From positions 310,001-374,000 of the IMG/VR virus record IMGVR_UViG_3300032236_002285: a stretch of 64,000 nt of DNA; one strand, written 5' to 3'. The DNA is from a virus. The translations under genes were made by a program, and so were the position numbers. Shown piece after piece: positions 7,475 to 16,752 of the stretch. The notes below the pieces were generated by a model. The model had not been told where the DNA came from. It searched no databases and saw only the letters and a list, made by a program, of their open reading frames with translations. Every line of letters begins with the position of its first letter. Within the stretch, counting starts at the first letter, position 1.

Positions 7475-8523
7475 ACTTCAAAATTTTTAGATTTTTTTAA
7501 CTTTTCAAGAACTAATTTTTCGTCAAGTTCAATCTTCTTAGGTATTTTTACTGATATCTTGATATATAAATCACCTAAGCCATATTGTATATCAGGAATA
7601 CCCTTACCACTAATTCTAATAACTTTACCATGTTCTGTTCCTGGCTCAATAGCCACTGCCATTTCACCATGAGGTGTTTTAACTTTAACATTTGAGCCAA
7701 TAATAGCATCTATCACAGAAATAGTTTTTTCTACAATAATATTATTATTCTCTCTCTTAAATGATAAGTCTCTTTCCTCTTCAACGATAATATGTAAATC
7801 ACCTGGTTGACCATTTCTAATGTAATTACCAAAACCTGTCATATTCATTTGCATTCCATTTGAAACACCCATTGGTATTTCAACTTCTACGGTTTGATCT
7901 TTAACAATAGTACCATCACCTTTACAATCATTACATTTTGTATGAACAACTTGACCACTACCCGCACAATCTGGACAAGTTGTTGCTTGTCTTATTTGAC
8001 CAAATGGTGTATTCTGAACTACGGTTCTTTGACCACTACCATTACAAGGAATACAATTTCTAACATCTGTACCACCCTTACCATCACAAGATGTACATTT
8101 GTCTTGTCTTTTATATTTTAATTTTTTTGTGGTGCCTTTTAATATCTCATCGATTGTTAACGTGACTTTAATTCTTAAATTAGAGCCTCTACTTTGTGGT
8201 CTTTGTCCACCATATCTTTGATTGAAAGCGTTGCCAAATATATCACCAAAGTTGCTAAAAATATCTTCCATTCCACCAAAACCACCATTATATGATGAAC
8301 CGGGACCAGATGCTGATCCAAATCTATCATAATTAGATTTTTTATCTGGTGTTGATAGAACATCATAAGCTTCAGCAGCTTCTTTGAACTTAGCTTCCGA
8401 CTCAACATCTCCATCATTTTTATCTGGGTGATATTTCATAGCCATCTTACGATAAGCTTTCTTAATTTCATCCGGTGTAGCATCCTTTTCAACACCTAAT
8501 ATGTTGTAGTAATCTTTACTCAT
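7471..8523 (-). CDS. dnaJ: DnaJ (Hsp40) co-chaperone
   Basis: 350 residues with the full class A layout: J domain (1-70) with the HPDKN motif that triggers DnaK ATPase, Gly/Phe-rich linker (75-112), four zinc repeats (CTSCDGKG, CIPCNGSG, CPDCAGSG, CNDCKGDG), then the C-terminal substrate-binding domains. It delivers clients to the DnaK encoded at 18736. It overlaps the preceding gene by eight bases in an operon with grpE. Somewhat shorter than E. coli DnaJ (376), mainly at the C-terminus. Confidence 0.97.
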   Translation of the reverse strand: MSKDYYNILGVEKDATPDEIKKAYRKMAMKYHPDKNDGDVESEAKFKEAAEAYDVLSTPDKKSNYDRFGSASGPGSSYNGGFGGMEDIFSNFGDIFGNAFNQRYGGQRPQSRGSNLRIKVTLTIDEILKGTTKKLKYKRQDKCTSCDGKGGTDVRNCIPCNGSGQRTVVQNTPFGQIRQATTCPDCAGSGQVVHTKCNDCKGDGTIVKDQTVEVEIPMGVSNGMQMNMTGFGNYIRNGQPGDLHIIVEEERDLSFKRENNNIIVEKTISVIDAIIGSNVKVKTPHGEMAVAIEPGTEHGKVIRISGKGIPDIQYGLGDLYIKISVKIPKKIELDEKLVLEKLKKSKNFEV

Positions 8524-8836
8524 ATGTTAATATTTGTCTTATTTTTGAATCTCTATATATTTGTACGGGTGTTTCGGTCAGTTTTATAGTCACCCATCTA
8601 TTGTAATTTATTCTAAACTCATTTTTATAAATTTGAGCTGACATAATTGGAAGTTCTTCTATAATTTCTTTGAAGATAGTATTAGCTTCTTCTAACTTCC
8701 AATCTTTCATCTCAGTTAGCCTTTTACAGAAATAATCCATACAAGGTGAAGCCGTATCTATAACATTCCCTAAATACTTATCTCCTTTGAATCCATCTGG
8801 TGCTGATTCGGATATTTCAACATACCAATCTATCAT
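8516..8836 (-). CDS. Hypothetical protein in the grpE-dnaJ operon
   Basis: 106 residues, acidic first half, several Trp. No domain recognised. It overlaps both neighbours by a few bases, so it is translated together with dnaJ and grpE; a chaperone-linked role is only inference from position. Confidence 0.7.
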   Translation of the reverse strand: MIDWYVEISESAPDGFKGDKYLGNVIDTASPCMDYFCKRLTEMKDWKLEEANTIFKEIIEELPIMSAQIYKNEFRINYNRWVTIKLTETPVQIYRDSKIRQILTYE

Positions 8837-9432
8837 AACAACTCATCTTTATTTTCTTCAAATATTTGGTTTATATTTTCTTCTCTTTTCCATTGTTTCA
8901 ACAAACTATCAATTGCTTGATCGTAGTCATTAATATCTCTAACTCTTTGAACTAAACCAGCTACATAATTATCAACTATTAAAGTCAATGTTTCTACCGT
9001 TCTGTCAATATGTTCGAAGTGTTCTAAGCAATTTTTTGACTTGATAAACATATCAATTAGATAATCAATAAACTCATCTACATTAAAATACATAGTAAAT
9101 AACTTGTATCTTTTATTTTCTGGTAGAACTCTACCATAGTTAGAATCTTTGAAAAGAGTTGGTGGATCAATAAAGACCTTACCAAAAACTCTTCTAATAG
9201 CAGGTAGAACCAAATCCAAAGTTTCATCTTCTTCTAAATATAAGGCGCCTTTGAATTCTTCTCTATCAAATAAGTGATATTTTTTATCAATAACATATTC
9301 TAATAAAGACTTAAATGAGTTAAGATATTTACTATCTATACCCTGACAAAGTGCGTCAATTATAGTTTTTTTGTAAACTACATCTTTATAAAGATCTAAG
9401 AAACTTTTTTTATTCTCTACCTTTTTAGACAT
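8833..9432 (-). CDS. Hypothetical helical protein in the grpE-dnaJ operon
   Basis: 199 residues, helical and charged, no recognised motif. ATGs overlap the neighbours' stops on both sides. It ends NQIFEENKDELL, with only a weak likeness to the shared C-terminal peptide. Confidence 0.7.
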   Translation of the reverse strand: MSKKVENKKSFLDLYKDVVYKKTIIDALCQGIDSKYLNSFKSLLEYVIDKKYHLFDREEFKGALYLEEDETLDLVLPAIRRVFGKVFIDPPTLFKDSNYGRVLPENKRYKLFTMYFNVDEFIDYLIDMFIKSKNCLEHFEHIDRTVETLTLIVDNYVAGLVQRVRDINDYDQAIDSLLKQWKREENINQIFEENKDELL

Positions 9433-9869
9433 TATTGACCAAGAACAATTTTTGGATGTCTAAATGGTTTACCATTTAACATATAACCCTTAGTAACAAC
9501 ATCTATAACTTCTGTTTTACCAGTAGGAACTACACTAATAACTTCGTGTAACTCATCATCATAAGTTTCAGTTTGAATAGTTTCAATACCTTGAGACTTT
9601 AAAAAGTTTTCAAGTTTTTGAGCAATCAGTTGAATACCTTGTTTAGCTGATTCATCTTTAATGTTTTTAATAGCAATTGCTACATCATTATCCATATCAA
9701 GAATAGGAGTAACCATTCCAACTTTAGTATTGAATTTAATTTCTTCTTTTTCTTTTTGAACTCTTCTTTTGTAGTTTTCAAATTCAGCATAAAGACGAAC
9801 ATACTTATCTTCAGCCTCTGCCAACTTTTCAACTAATGTTTGTTCATTTTCAATTTGATTTTCTTGCAT
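9432..9869 (-). CDS. grpE: GrpE nucleotide-exchange factor
   Basis: 145 residues, shorter than the roughly 200 of bacterial GrpE because the N-terminal tail is reduced. The long coiled coil (residues 10-60, with YVRLYAEFENYKRRVQKEKEE) and the C-terminal beta domain (ETYDDELHEVISVVPT, GYMLNGKPFRHPKIVLGQ) match the family. It releases ADP from DnaK. With dnaJ downstream and dnaK at 18736, the phage carries the whole Hsp70 cycle. Confidence 0.95.
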   Translation of the reverse strand: MQENQIENEQTLVEKLAEAEDKYVRLYAEFENYKRRVQKEKEEIKFNTKVGMVTPILDMDNDVAIAIKNIKDESAKQGIQLIAQKLENFLKSQGIETIQTETYDDELHEVISVVPTGKTEVIDVVTKGYMLNGKPFRHPKIVLGQ

Positions 9870-9873
9870 AGTA

Positions 9874-10359
9874 TTAATAGTTAAATTTTAATAGTTTTCT
9901 TACATTGTTTGAGTTATAAAATTCATAAGTTACATTTTTATCTACAATCTTATGTATTTCTAATTTTTCAACCTCAATTTTCATTAATTCAACATAATCA
10001 ACCAATTCTTTAAGACATCTTGTCCAAACAGAATTTGGTTCCCAATAATCAGGAAATTTATCAACGAATTTATCAATAGCAATATCAAATGTTTTCTTTC
10101 TAACAAGTAAGTAATCTTTTTCTTTAATGGATTTATTTGTTAAGAACTCCATTATATAAGTATTGAATTTATGAATAAGATTATCTGTTTCAATAATTTT
10201 CAATAAACCTATTACCAAAGCATCTCTTTCAGAGAGTTCCATTTCTTTGTTTTCTTTTAGTAATTTCTCTGCTTCTTTCTCTGAACCAACTATGTAATAA
10301 ACATAATGATCCCACAAACACATTCTTACAATATCTTCTGGATAGATTTTAATAGTCAT
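9874..10359 (-). CDS. Hypothetical protein, first gene of the grpE-dnaJ operon
   Basis: 161 residues, helical, no recognised domain. It starts MTIKIYPEDIVRMCLWDHYVYYIVGS and ends four bases before grpE. No clear promoter box of either class is seen just upstream. The 211-base gap to the next rightward gene (10360-10570) is very AT-rich and shows only A/T runs. Confidence 0.7.
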   Translation of the reverse strand: MTIKIYPEDIVRMCLWDHYVYYIVGSEKEAEKLLKENKEMELSERDALVIGLLKIIETDNLIHKFNTYIMEFLTNKSIKEKDYLLVRKKTFDIAIDKFVDKFPDYWEPNSVWTRCLKELVDYVELMKIEVEKLEIHKIVDKNVTYEFYNSNNVRKLLKFNY

Positions 10360-10570
10360 TTTAAAATAGTATTTTTTTATTATAGTTTAAGTAACATACA
10401 AAGTTTTTTTAAATTAAAATTAACTATGTACTCAATAAACTCCATAGTTTTAGAAAAACTTTTAAAAAAGTTGAAAATTATTTAAAAAAACAAGAAAACT
10501 TGTATAAATAATTGAATATATAATTTCACTTTTACGATTGTAGGAGCTGAAAAAAATCAATATTTATGAA

Positions 10571-10798
10571 TTGAAAAACATTGTTAATTCAGAAGTGGAT
10601 ACACCTGATGGTAAAGCCACTCTAAAAGAAATCTATGTAACAGAATTAGGTTACATAATGGCAAAGATTTACTACCCTAAAAGAAGCGTATTTATTAATC
10701 ATCATATAGGGTCAATTAAAAATCTACTAGAATCGGAAAAGTTGAAACTAGTAACTGAATGGACAGAACATATAGTATTGAAAGAAAAGTTGATTTAA
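10571..10798 (+). CDS. Small hypothetical protein, TTG start
   Basis: 75 residues. No in-frame ATG exists near the start; TTG at 10571 (MKNIVNSEVDTPDGKATLKE) is used. An ATG five bases earlier opens a different frame that stops at once. A GAATATATAA sequence near 10513 is a variant of the phage-type box. The gene runs into a strong terminator. Not recognised. Confidence 0.6.
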   Translation: MKNIVNSEVDTPDGKATLKEIYVTELGYIMAKIYYPKRSVFINHHIGSIKNLLESEKLKLVTEWTEHIVLKEKLI

Positions 10799-10814
10799 TA
10801 ATCAACTTTTTTTA
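10785..10814 (+). terminator. Terminator
   Basis: AAAAGTTGATT/AATCAACTTTT with a TAAT loop followed by a T run; it covers the last codons and stop of the preceding gene. Confidence 0.8.
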
Positions 10815-10838
10815 CTTTTATAAAACAATAAAGGTTTT

Positions 10839-10848
10839 TTAATATATA
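10839..10848 (+). promoter_or_regulatory. Phage-type promoter box TTAATATATA
   Basis: Exact box 133 bases before the adhesin ATG, far more than the 4-22 bases at other genes, so this mRNA would have a long structured leader. Confidence 0.6.
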
Positions 10849-10866
10849 AAACCGAATTAGAAGAAT

Positions 10867-10948
10867 AGTTCTTTTTTAAAAGAACAACTCAATTTAGTAG
10901 AAATTGAGAAAGATTAACAACAATTAGACGAGGGATCAGATTATCTGA
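10867..10948 (+). promoter_or_regulatory. Leader with three hairpins before the adhesin gene
   Basis: Three consecutive inverted repeats: GTTCTTTT/AAAAGAAC (10867-10884), CTCAATTT/AAATTGAG (10887-10107 region, bases 10887-10907) and ATCAGA/TCTGAT (10934-10948). None has a T run, so they are leader structures rather than terminators. They may protect the mRNA or control its translation. Confidence 0.5.
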
Positions 10949-10981
10949 TTAATTTATTTACAAAAAATTAATTCATTTATC

Positions 10982-13789
10982 ATGAAAAAGATTAAGCTAT
11001 GCTTATTATCCTTGTTGTTAATCCTTGGATATCATCAAACTTTTGCTCAATGTGGTACATCAGATTGTTACATTAAAGGTGACTATGTTGAAGTTGGTGT
11101 TTCATCAACAGGTGCCTTTGGTGGTTGCACCGCGCCTTCTGGTTATCACAACAACGTTGGACTCAATCTTGGGTTTGTTGCTGACCCAGACAAAGATGGT
11201 TGGTTAGTAAGTGCACCGGGTAGTGCAAACTATATGGGTGACTACTTCGTTCCAGGTTCTCCTTATGAAGGCTGGGACTTACAATATAATGGTAACGTTT
11301 ATCGTTATCGAAATTGTCCATCGTTTGGAACTTGTCCAGGTTCTGCTTGTGCTAATACTGGTATTGTAACAACTGCAACAGATCAAACTACAACTTGGCA
11401 GGGAACAAACGGACCTTTATCTATCACACAAAAAACTGTTGTTAAAAAGGATAAATTGTATTTCGTTGTTTATATAGACATAGTAAATACTAGCGCCACT
11501 TTAGTTAATGGTGTTTATTACTTCAGAGGTCTTGACCCTGACAATGACCAACCTTGGTCAACATTAGCATCTTGTACTTTATGTGGATTCTCTACAGATA
11601 ACCGTGTAGTATTTCAACCAAGTTCAATTTCAAAAAACTGTCTTGTTACTGCAAATGGTCGTGGATACCCAGTTCAAGCTTACTTGGGTTTAGGAACTAA
11701 AGATTGTCGTGCTAAATCTTGTATTTTCAGTTCTTGGCCGTTCACTGGAACACCTAGCCAAGTATATACAGGTACAGGTTCTGCTGCTGCCGGTTCTGGT
11801 TGGTGGTATTCAGTTGGCTCTTATACACCTAATCAGGATATTGCGATTGGTATGGTTTTTAATTTAGGTAACTTAGCACCTGGTCAAAAAACATCATTAG
11901 CATTTACTTATATCCTAAAACAAGCTGACTTAGATTCCGCACTAAGTGAAACAGCTCCTAAGTTTGAATCTGCTGGTGCTGCTTACTCACCTTATACTAC
12001 TTTCCGTGTTTGTCCAGGTAAAACAGTTCCTTTGAAAATCTTAAACGGCGGTCAGTATAACTGGATTTGGACTCCGGGTACTTATATGACTGCTTCTGGT
12101 TCATCAACTACAATCCCAGTGGGAGGTACTATTCCTTCAATCACTGGTTCTTTAACATACCCATATGGTGCTGTTTACGGAGATTCTGCTGTAGTTACTG
12201 TTTGGGGACCAAAAACATATATCGCAACCGGTATTTCAAACTGTGATACTCAGTACTTAACTTTCTATGTTGATACTATTAGTTTTGCGGTTCCTCCATC
12301 TGTCACAACACCTATTAGATATTGTGAAGGTGATAAACCATCTATCTTGACAGCTAGTGGTGTAGCTGGTGGTATATTAAAATGGTATACAACACCAATC
12401 GGTGGTATATCAAGTCCTACGGCACCTACACCAACGACTACTTGGCCGGTTGGTAAAGTAGGTAGCTTTGATACAACAAGTTACTATGTTAGTCAGATGA
12501 ATGCTGCTGGATGTGAAACTCCAAGATCTCGTATTGATGTAATTGTTACTAAAAAGCCTACACCTCCAACTACTACAAATTTAGTATATTGTTTAGGTGA
12601 TACAACAAAATTACTAACTGCTGTTGGTTCTAATTTGAAATGGTATGATGCTTTAACAGCTGGAACTAAATATAGTACAACTCCTCTACCATCAAATTCA
12701 AAAGTTGGTATAACAAGTTATTATGTTTCTCAAAGTGTCAATGGTTGTGAAAGTGATCGTTCTAAATTAGATGTTGAGATTAGTAATGTTGTTGCTAGTT
12801 TTACAAAATCAAAGGATTCACTTTGTGGTGATGAATTACTTACCTTAATTAATAATTCTACAAGTAGTTCACCTGGAAGTTATGTTTCTCTGTGGACTTT
12901 AGGTGATGGTGTGAAAAGCACGGATAGTAATGTTAATCATAGTTACCTGGATATTAGAGGTACATATACTATTAAATTACTTGTTAAAAATGTTAATGGT
13001 TGTGTAGATAGTACATCACAAATAGTAAATGTATTTAAGAAACCTATATTAACATTATCTGCTAGTGATTCAATGATTTGTCAAGGTGAGGCAGTTGATT
13101 TTATAGGAACAGCCACTCCTGGTTATAGTTCATTGACTTGGGACTTTGGTGATGGTGATCCAGCTTATAACACTTTAAAAGTACGTCACGCTTTCACTAA
13201 ATCAGGATTCTTTAACATTATACTAAATGGTACTTATCCTGCTTGTCCTGGTGTTGGTTCGGGTGTTAATGTTAATGTGATTGAAGTACCTCATGTAAAT
13301 ATTGGTAGAGATACGGTAATATGTCCTGGTAATTTGGCACTTGAGTTAAAAAATCTAAATACATCAATATTACCATATTCATATATGTGGAATACAGGTG
13401 ATACAACACCAACAATATTAGTTCGTGCGGACGGTGAATATTCGTTGAGAGTTAGTTATTGGAAATGTTCAGCATCTGATAATATTACTATTAGTAAAGG
13501 TTGTTACTTAGATATACCAAATGCTTTTACACCGGGTTCTGGTAGTGATTATACAAATTATTTTATACCAAGAGATTTATTATCTAAATCAATTTTAACT
13601 TTTAGAATGAAGATATTTGATCGTTGGGGTCAATTAATATTTGAGAGTGATAAAGTAAATGGTAGAGGATGGGATGGTACATATAAAGGACAATATATGC
13701 CTTATGGTGTTTATGTTTATGTTATAAACGTATCATTTACAAATGGTGTTAGTGAGAATTATAGTGGTAACGTTACTCTTATAAGATAA
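10982..13789 (+). CDS. Secreted PKD/Ig-like adhesin with T9SS type B sorting domain
   Basis: 935 residues. Residues 1-22 are a Sec signal peptide (lysines, hydrophobic core, TFAQ cleavage). Then a Cys-rich N-terminal module, two Ig-like repeats of about 85 residues (each with YCxGD...LKWY...TSYYVSQ...GCE), two PKD domains with WxLGDG and WDFGDG motifs, and a third related module. The last about 85 residues (IPNAFTPGSG...FDRWGQLIFES...WDGTYKG...YGVYVYVI...GNVTLIR) are the gliding-motility-type C-terminal domain that routes Bacteroidota proteins through the type IX system. This is host-surface protein architecture in a phage genome. It may be a cargo gene that changes host adhesion, or a virion fibre derived from one. 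Confidence 0.9.
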   Translation: MKKIKLCLLSLLLILGYHQTFAQCGTSDCYIKGDYVEVGVSSTGAFGGCTAPSGYHNNVGLNLGFVADPDKDGWLVSAPGSANYMGDYFVPGSPYEGWDLQYNGNVYRYRNCPSFGTCPGSACANTGIVTTATDQTTTWQGTNGPLSITQKTVVKKDKLYFVVYIDIVNTSATLVNGVYYFRGLDPDNDQPWSTLASCTLCGFSTDNRVVFQPSSISKNCLVTANGRGYPVQAYLGLGTKDCRAKSCIFSSWPFTGTPSQVYTGTGSAAAGSGWWYSVGSYTPNQDIAIGMVFNLGNLAPGQKTSLAFTYILKQADLDSALSETAPKFESAGAAYSPYTTFRVCPGKTVPLKILNGGQYNWIWTPGTYMTASGSSTTIPVGGTIPSITGSLTYPYGAVYGDSAVVTVWGPKTYIATGISNCDTQYLTFYVDTISFAVPPSVTTPIRYCEGDKPSILTASGVAGGILKWYTTPIGGISSPTAPTPTTTWPVGKVGSFDTTSYYVSQMNAAGCETPRSRIDVIVTKKPTPPTTTNLVYCLGDTTKLLTAVGSNLKWYDALTAGTKYSTTPLPSNSKVGITSYYVSQSVNGCESDRSKLDVEISNVVASFTKSKDSLCGDELLTLINNSTSSSPGSYVSLWTLGDGVKSTDSNVNHSYLDIRGTYTIKLLVKNVNGCVDSTSQIVNVFKKPILTLSASDSMICQGEAVDFIGTATPGYSSLTWDFGDGDPAYNTLKVRHAFTKSGFFNIILNGTYPACPGVGSGVNVNVIEVPHVNIGRDTVICPGNLALELKNLNTSILPYSYMWNTGDTTPTILVRADGEYSLRVSYWKCSASDNITISKGCYLDIPNAFTPGSGSDYTNYFIPRDLLSKSILTFRMKIFDRWGQLIFESDKVNGRGWDGTYKGQYMPYGVYVYVINVSFTNGVSENYSGNVTLIR

Positions 13790-13812
13790 TATCAACAATA
13801 AAGTGAAAGAAT

Positions 13813-13842
13813 AGTTGGCTTAGGTCAACTTTTCTTTTTTTT
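13813..13842 (+). terminator. Terminator after the adhesin gene
   Basis: AGTTG/CAACT stem with a short loop followed by a T-rich run. Confidence 0.65.
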
Positions 13843-13858
13843 AAATAAAATTTTTATA

Positions 13859-13866
13859 TATATTTG
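13859..13866 (+). promoter_or_regulatory. Host-type promoter -7 box, leaderless class
   Basis: TATATTTG, TAAA, ATG at 13871: exactly four bases between box and start. Confidence 0.7.
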
Positions 13867-13870
13867 TAAA

Positions 13871-14509
13871 ATGTCTAAATACAACAGAACATATCATTTA
13901 CCTTGGTCACCTGGTTCTACCAACGATGATAGAATATCAAACGGAGTTGAAACTCTGTTAGGTGTTGATATTGTTATTACTGAAAAGTTAGACGGTGAAA
14001 ATTGTGGTATGACTAAAGATGGTGTTTATGCTAGAAGTCATGCGGCTTTTACTACATCACCTTGGTCTAGAGAAGTAAGACAGTTACACAACTTAATTAA
14101 GAACGATATAGACGAAGATGTGTTCATCTTTGGTGAGAATATGGAAGGAATACATTCTATTGAATATACGAATCTTAAATCGTATTTCTATATGTTTGGT
14201 GTGAGAGATAACAATATCTGGATTCCTTGGGAAGGTGTTGAAGAGTATTCTTACTTATTAGATATTCCAACTGTGCCTGTTTTATTTAAGGGTGTAGTGA
14301 ATACTGAAAAAGAATTGAAAGACCTTGTGAATAGTTTAGTTAGTAAACCATCACAATTAGGTGGACAAATAGAAGGTGTAGTTGTTAGAAATGCTAGTTT
14401 ATTTCATAATGACGACTTTGCTGATAATGTGATGAAGTGGGTTCGTAAGGGTCACGTTCAAACAGATGAACACTGGACTCGTAACTGGAGACGTGCTAAA
14501 ATTAATTAA
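13871..14509 (+). CDS. ATP-dependent RNA ligase, small type
   Basis: 212 residues. Nucleotidyltransferase motif I is EKLDGENCG (lysine near residue 39 takes AMP), motif III FIFGENMEG, motif IV EGVVVR, motif V VMKWVRK. The N-terminus RTYHLPWSPG is typical of a short phage/bacterial RNA-ligase family. It joins 5'-phosphate to 3'-OH RNA ends, most likely in RNA repair. It is the second RNA ligase here besides the Rnl1-type at 16882. Host-type leaderless promoter, so probably an early gene, while the other ligase has a phage-type box. Confidence 0.88.
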   Translation: MSKYNRTYHLPWSPGSTNDDRISNGVETLLGVDIVITEKLDGENCGMTKDGVYARSHAAFTTSPWSREVRQLHNLIKNDIDEDVFIFGENMEGIHSIEYTNLKSYFYMFGVRDNNIWIPWEGVEEYSYLLDIPTVPVLFKGVVNTEKELKDLVNSLVSKPSQLGGQIEGVVVRNASLFHNDDFADNVMKWVRKGHVQTDEHWTRNWRRAKIN

Positions 14510-14535
14510 AAAAGACCCAATTGGGTCTTTTTTTA
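14507..14535. terminator. Bidirectional terminator
   Basis: Palindrome AAAGACCC/GGGTCTTT with A and T runs either side, between convergent genes ending at 14509 and 14533. Confidence 0.85.
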
Positions 14536-15699
14536 TTTTACTTTCTTGAATACAACTAAAATTTGTTTTAATTTTATTTCAGTTACTTTATTTCTTTCTT
14601 TCATATCATCCGCTCTTTCAGGATATCTTTCTAAGTCAACATTAAGTGACCAAGATTTAGTACAATTATCTAAATCAGATAAAAGAGTTTCTATATCAGA
14701 ACCAGTTAAAACCAACTTATCATTGGAAGCATAATTCATACTTAACTTTTCAACATTAAGAGTTTTATAATATCTATTCCAAAGAGGTTTATCAGTATCA
14801 TCATCATATCTGTTTGAGTATTCTTTAGCTGCTGGAATTATTTCAGTTCCAAATCTACCGGCACTACCATTATAGAATAAAGGTCCTTCAACTCTATAAT
14901 TTATTACATAATTAAAATTAAGTTTTTCACTTTTCAAATAATCTTTAATTCTTTCTGAGACATCAGTTAGTAAGGAATTGACATCACTTGAATATAAAAG
15001 ATTTCTACTTTCACCAACTCTTATATCTAAACTAAGATAATTTTGCTCTTTACTGAAATAAGGTTTCACATCAACTGGTAATTCATCTTCCATTTCTAAA
15101 CAGATATCATCTACATATTGTTCAACCTCTTTTACTTTTTCTAATTCATCATATCTTGCTGCGATTAGAATCATTGGAAAGTTAGCAGGATCTTTTAGTT
15201 TATCTGGATACAACTTACCTTTAGAGTTCTTAGACATAATAAAATCATCTTCTGGATAAATATCAGAATCACTCAATCTATAACCTTTATAAGTATCACC
15301 TTTAGATATTTCATCTTTAGAAATAAAAATAACATCTCTGCCAATTTTACCGTGTTCTCCACCACCAGTTGATTTATAATCTTTAGCTAAGTAAAGATTC
15401 CAATCTCTTAAAAACATTGCCCATTTTAAAGAGTTAGGTGGTAATTTATCTATAGTTACTTTTTCTAATTCATGTTTCATTATTTGTGTATCACCTGTGT
15501 AGAATGGTGAATCTTTAAGACCTTTAGTAGCTCTTTTTAATTCACTCCATTTAATATTCAACATTGGATAGATACCAAGAAGTTTTTTACCAAGAAATCC
15601 TAAAAGAGCATTTGGTATAAACATAAGAGATCTTTTCTCAGAAGGACTTAGTTCTTCGTTTACTTTATTGAAATTGTTATATGATTGTAAGTGTTTCAT
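14533..15699 (-). CDS. Hypothetical protein with capsid-targeting-like N-terminus
   Basis: 388 residues starting MKHLQSYNNFNKVNEELS; a protease site could follow VNE. After a hydrophobic stretch near residues 28-48 the protein is mixed and charged, with GGGEHGKIGRDVIFISKDE near residue 110. No family recognised. Four bases downstream of another gene with the same kind of N-terminus. Confidence 0.75.
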   Translation of the reverse strand: MKHLQSYNNFNKVNEELSPSEKRSLMFIPNALLGFLGKKLLGIYPMLNIKWSELKRATKGLKDSPFYTGDTQIMKHELEKVTIDKLPPNSLKWAMFLRDWNLYLAKDYKSTGGGEHGKIGRDVIFISKDEISKGDTYKGYRLSDSDIYPEDDFIMSKNSKGKLYPDKLKDPANFPMILIAARYDELEKVKEVEQYVDDICLEMEDELPVDVKPYFSKEQNYLSLDIRVGESRNLLYSSDVNSLLTDVSERIKDYLKSEKLNFNYVINYRVEGPLFYNGSAGRFGTEIIPAAKEYSNRYDDDTDKPLWNRYYKTLNVEKLSMNYASNDKLVLTGSDIETLLSDLDNCTKSWSLNVDLERYPERADDMKERNKVTEIKLKQILVVFKKVK

Positions 15700-15703
15700 T
15701 ATA

Positions 15704-16168
15704 TTAATCTATTTTTCTGAATGCAAATGTAACAGAGTCAACCATTTGATTATCTGGTAAAGCATCTACTGAATTATAATATAAATACTTAGGAATTCTC
15801 ATAGTAAAAATATATTCTATTTCAAGACCTAATTCACCCTTAGCATATGATTCAGCAAATTTTAAATCTTCTTTAATATCAGATAAATTAAACTCTTTTA
15901 ATGTAGGTCCAAAAAATCTTGTATTGTCTTGAGCCAAAACTCTTTTTTCAATCTTAACATCTACTGTTTTTATAGATTGAGAAGTGCCTGGTTCTTCTTG
16001 CATATAATGAATATCAATTACATTTGATTTAGAAAAATCTAATTTTAGTGTATTTGATTCTTTAACACTAACTTTAAATCCTTGGTCTTTTAGTTCTTGA
16101 AATATATCCAAGAATATACTAAAATCCTGAGATTCAAATATTTTATATGATTTCAGGTGTTTCATCAA
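15704..16168 (-). CDS. Hypothetical protein with capsid-targeting-like N-terminus
   Basis: 154 residues, MMKHLKSYKIFESQDFSIF; the second ATG (16165) gives the cleaner peptide MKHLKSYKIFE. The remainder is beta-rich and unrecognised. It overlaps the end of the HD hydrolase gene by 26 bases in another frame. Confidence 0.75.
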   Translation of the reverse strand: MMKHLKSYKIFESQDFSIFLDIFQELKDQGFKVSVKESNTLKLDFSKSNVIDIHYMQEEPGTSQSIKTVDVKIEKRVLAQDNTRFFGPTLKEFNLSDIKEDLKFAESYAKGELGLEIEYIFTMRIPKYLYYNSVDALPDNQMVDSVTFAFRKID

Positions 16169-16748
16169 AGTCTTTAAATCTTTTTATCTTAAAAATAGAA
16201 CTGATATTTTTAAGTTTGCCTTTTATCTCATTTAACATTAATCTTTGAATTCTGTTTAATCTTCTGTGTTTTTCCAAAGCATCAACAATTTTTGATGTTT
16301 CCTCAAAGTATTTATTTCTAAATTTTTCAGAAGCGGTAAAAGCATCTGATATGTTTTGTAATCTATCTGCTAGTTTTATAGTTAAAGCACCTTCACTCAT
16401 ATTAACCATTTTAGACATTAAGTATTCGGCTTTTCCACCATATTTTTCAATTTCATCTTTGTTGGATGTTAATTCAACTACAATATCAGCAACTCTTTTA
16501 CCAAATTTACTTTTAATTAATTCATATCCTTCTTCAAAATTATCAAAACAATCTTCTATTGTATCATGTAAAAGACTAGCACAAAGCAAATCTTCTTCTG
16601 TTGTATATTGTTTTACAATACCGTTTACTTTTTGAACGTGTGCTTCAAAATAAGGCTTACCTATGAACTTTCTTATTTGTCCACTATGTAATTCTTCAGC
16701 TAATGTCCAAGCTTCTCTTTCTTTTTGTGTTAATGGTCTATTTGGCAT
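16143..16748 (-). CDS. SpoT/MESH1-like HD-domain (p)ppGpp hydrolase
   Basis: 201 residues, one HD domain. Visible metal and active-site residues: H37 (FEAHV), H61-D62 and E65-D66 (LLHDTIED), D128 (KLADRLQNI), plus the HSGQIRK start motif. This is the pattern of the hydrolase half of SpoT/Rel and of small MESH1-type enzymes, which remove pyrophosphate from (p)ppGpp. No synthetase domain follows. A phage could use it to relax the stringent response or to break a nucleotide alarm signal; the substrate is not proven. A TTAATATATA box ends four bases before the ATG. Confidence 0.85.
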   Translation of the reverse strand: MPNRPLTQKEREAWTLAEELHSGQIRKFIGKPYFEAHVQKVNGIVKQYTTEEDLLCASLLHDTIEDCFDNFEEGYELIKSKFGKRVADIVVELTSNKDEIEKYGGKAEYLMSKMVNMSEGALTIKLADRLQNISDAFTASEKFRNKYFEETSKIVDALEKHRRLNRIQRLMLNEIKGKLKNISSIFKIKRFKDFDETPEII

Positions 16749-16752
16749 ATTG

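Noticed and set aside
16143-16190. Capsid-targeting peptide at the C-terminus of the HD hydrolase (KIKRFKDFDETPE)
   Set aside because: It comes from reading the overlapping start of the next gene in another frame and is at the wrong end of the protein.
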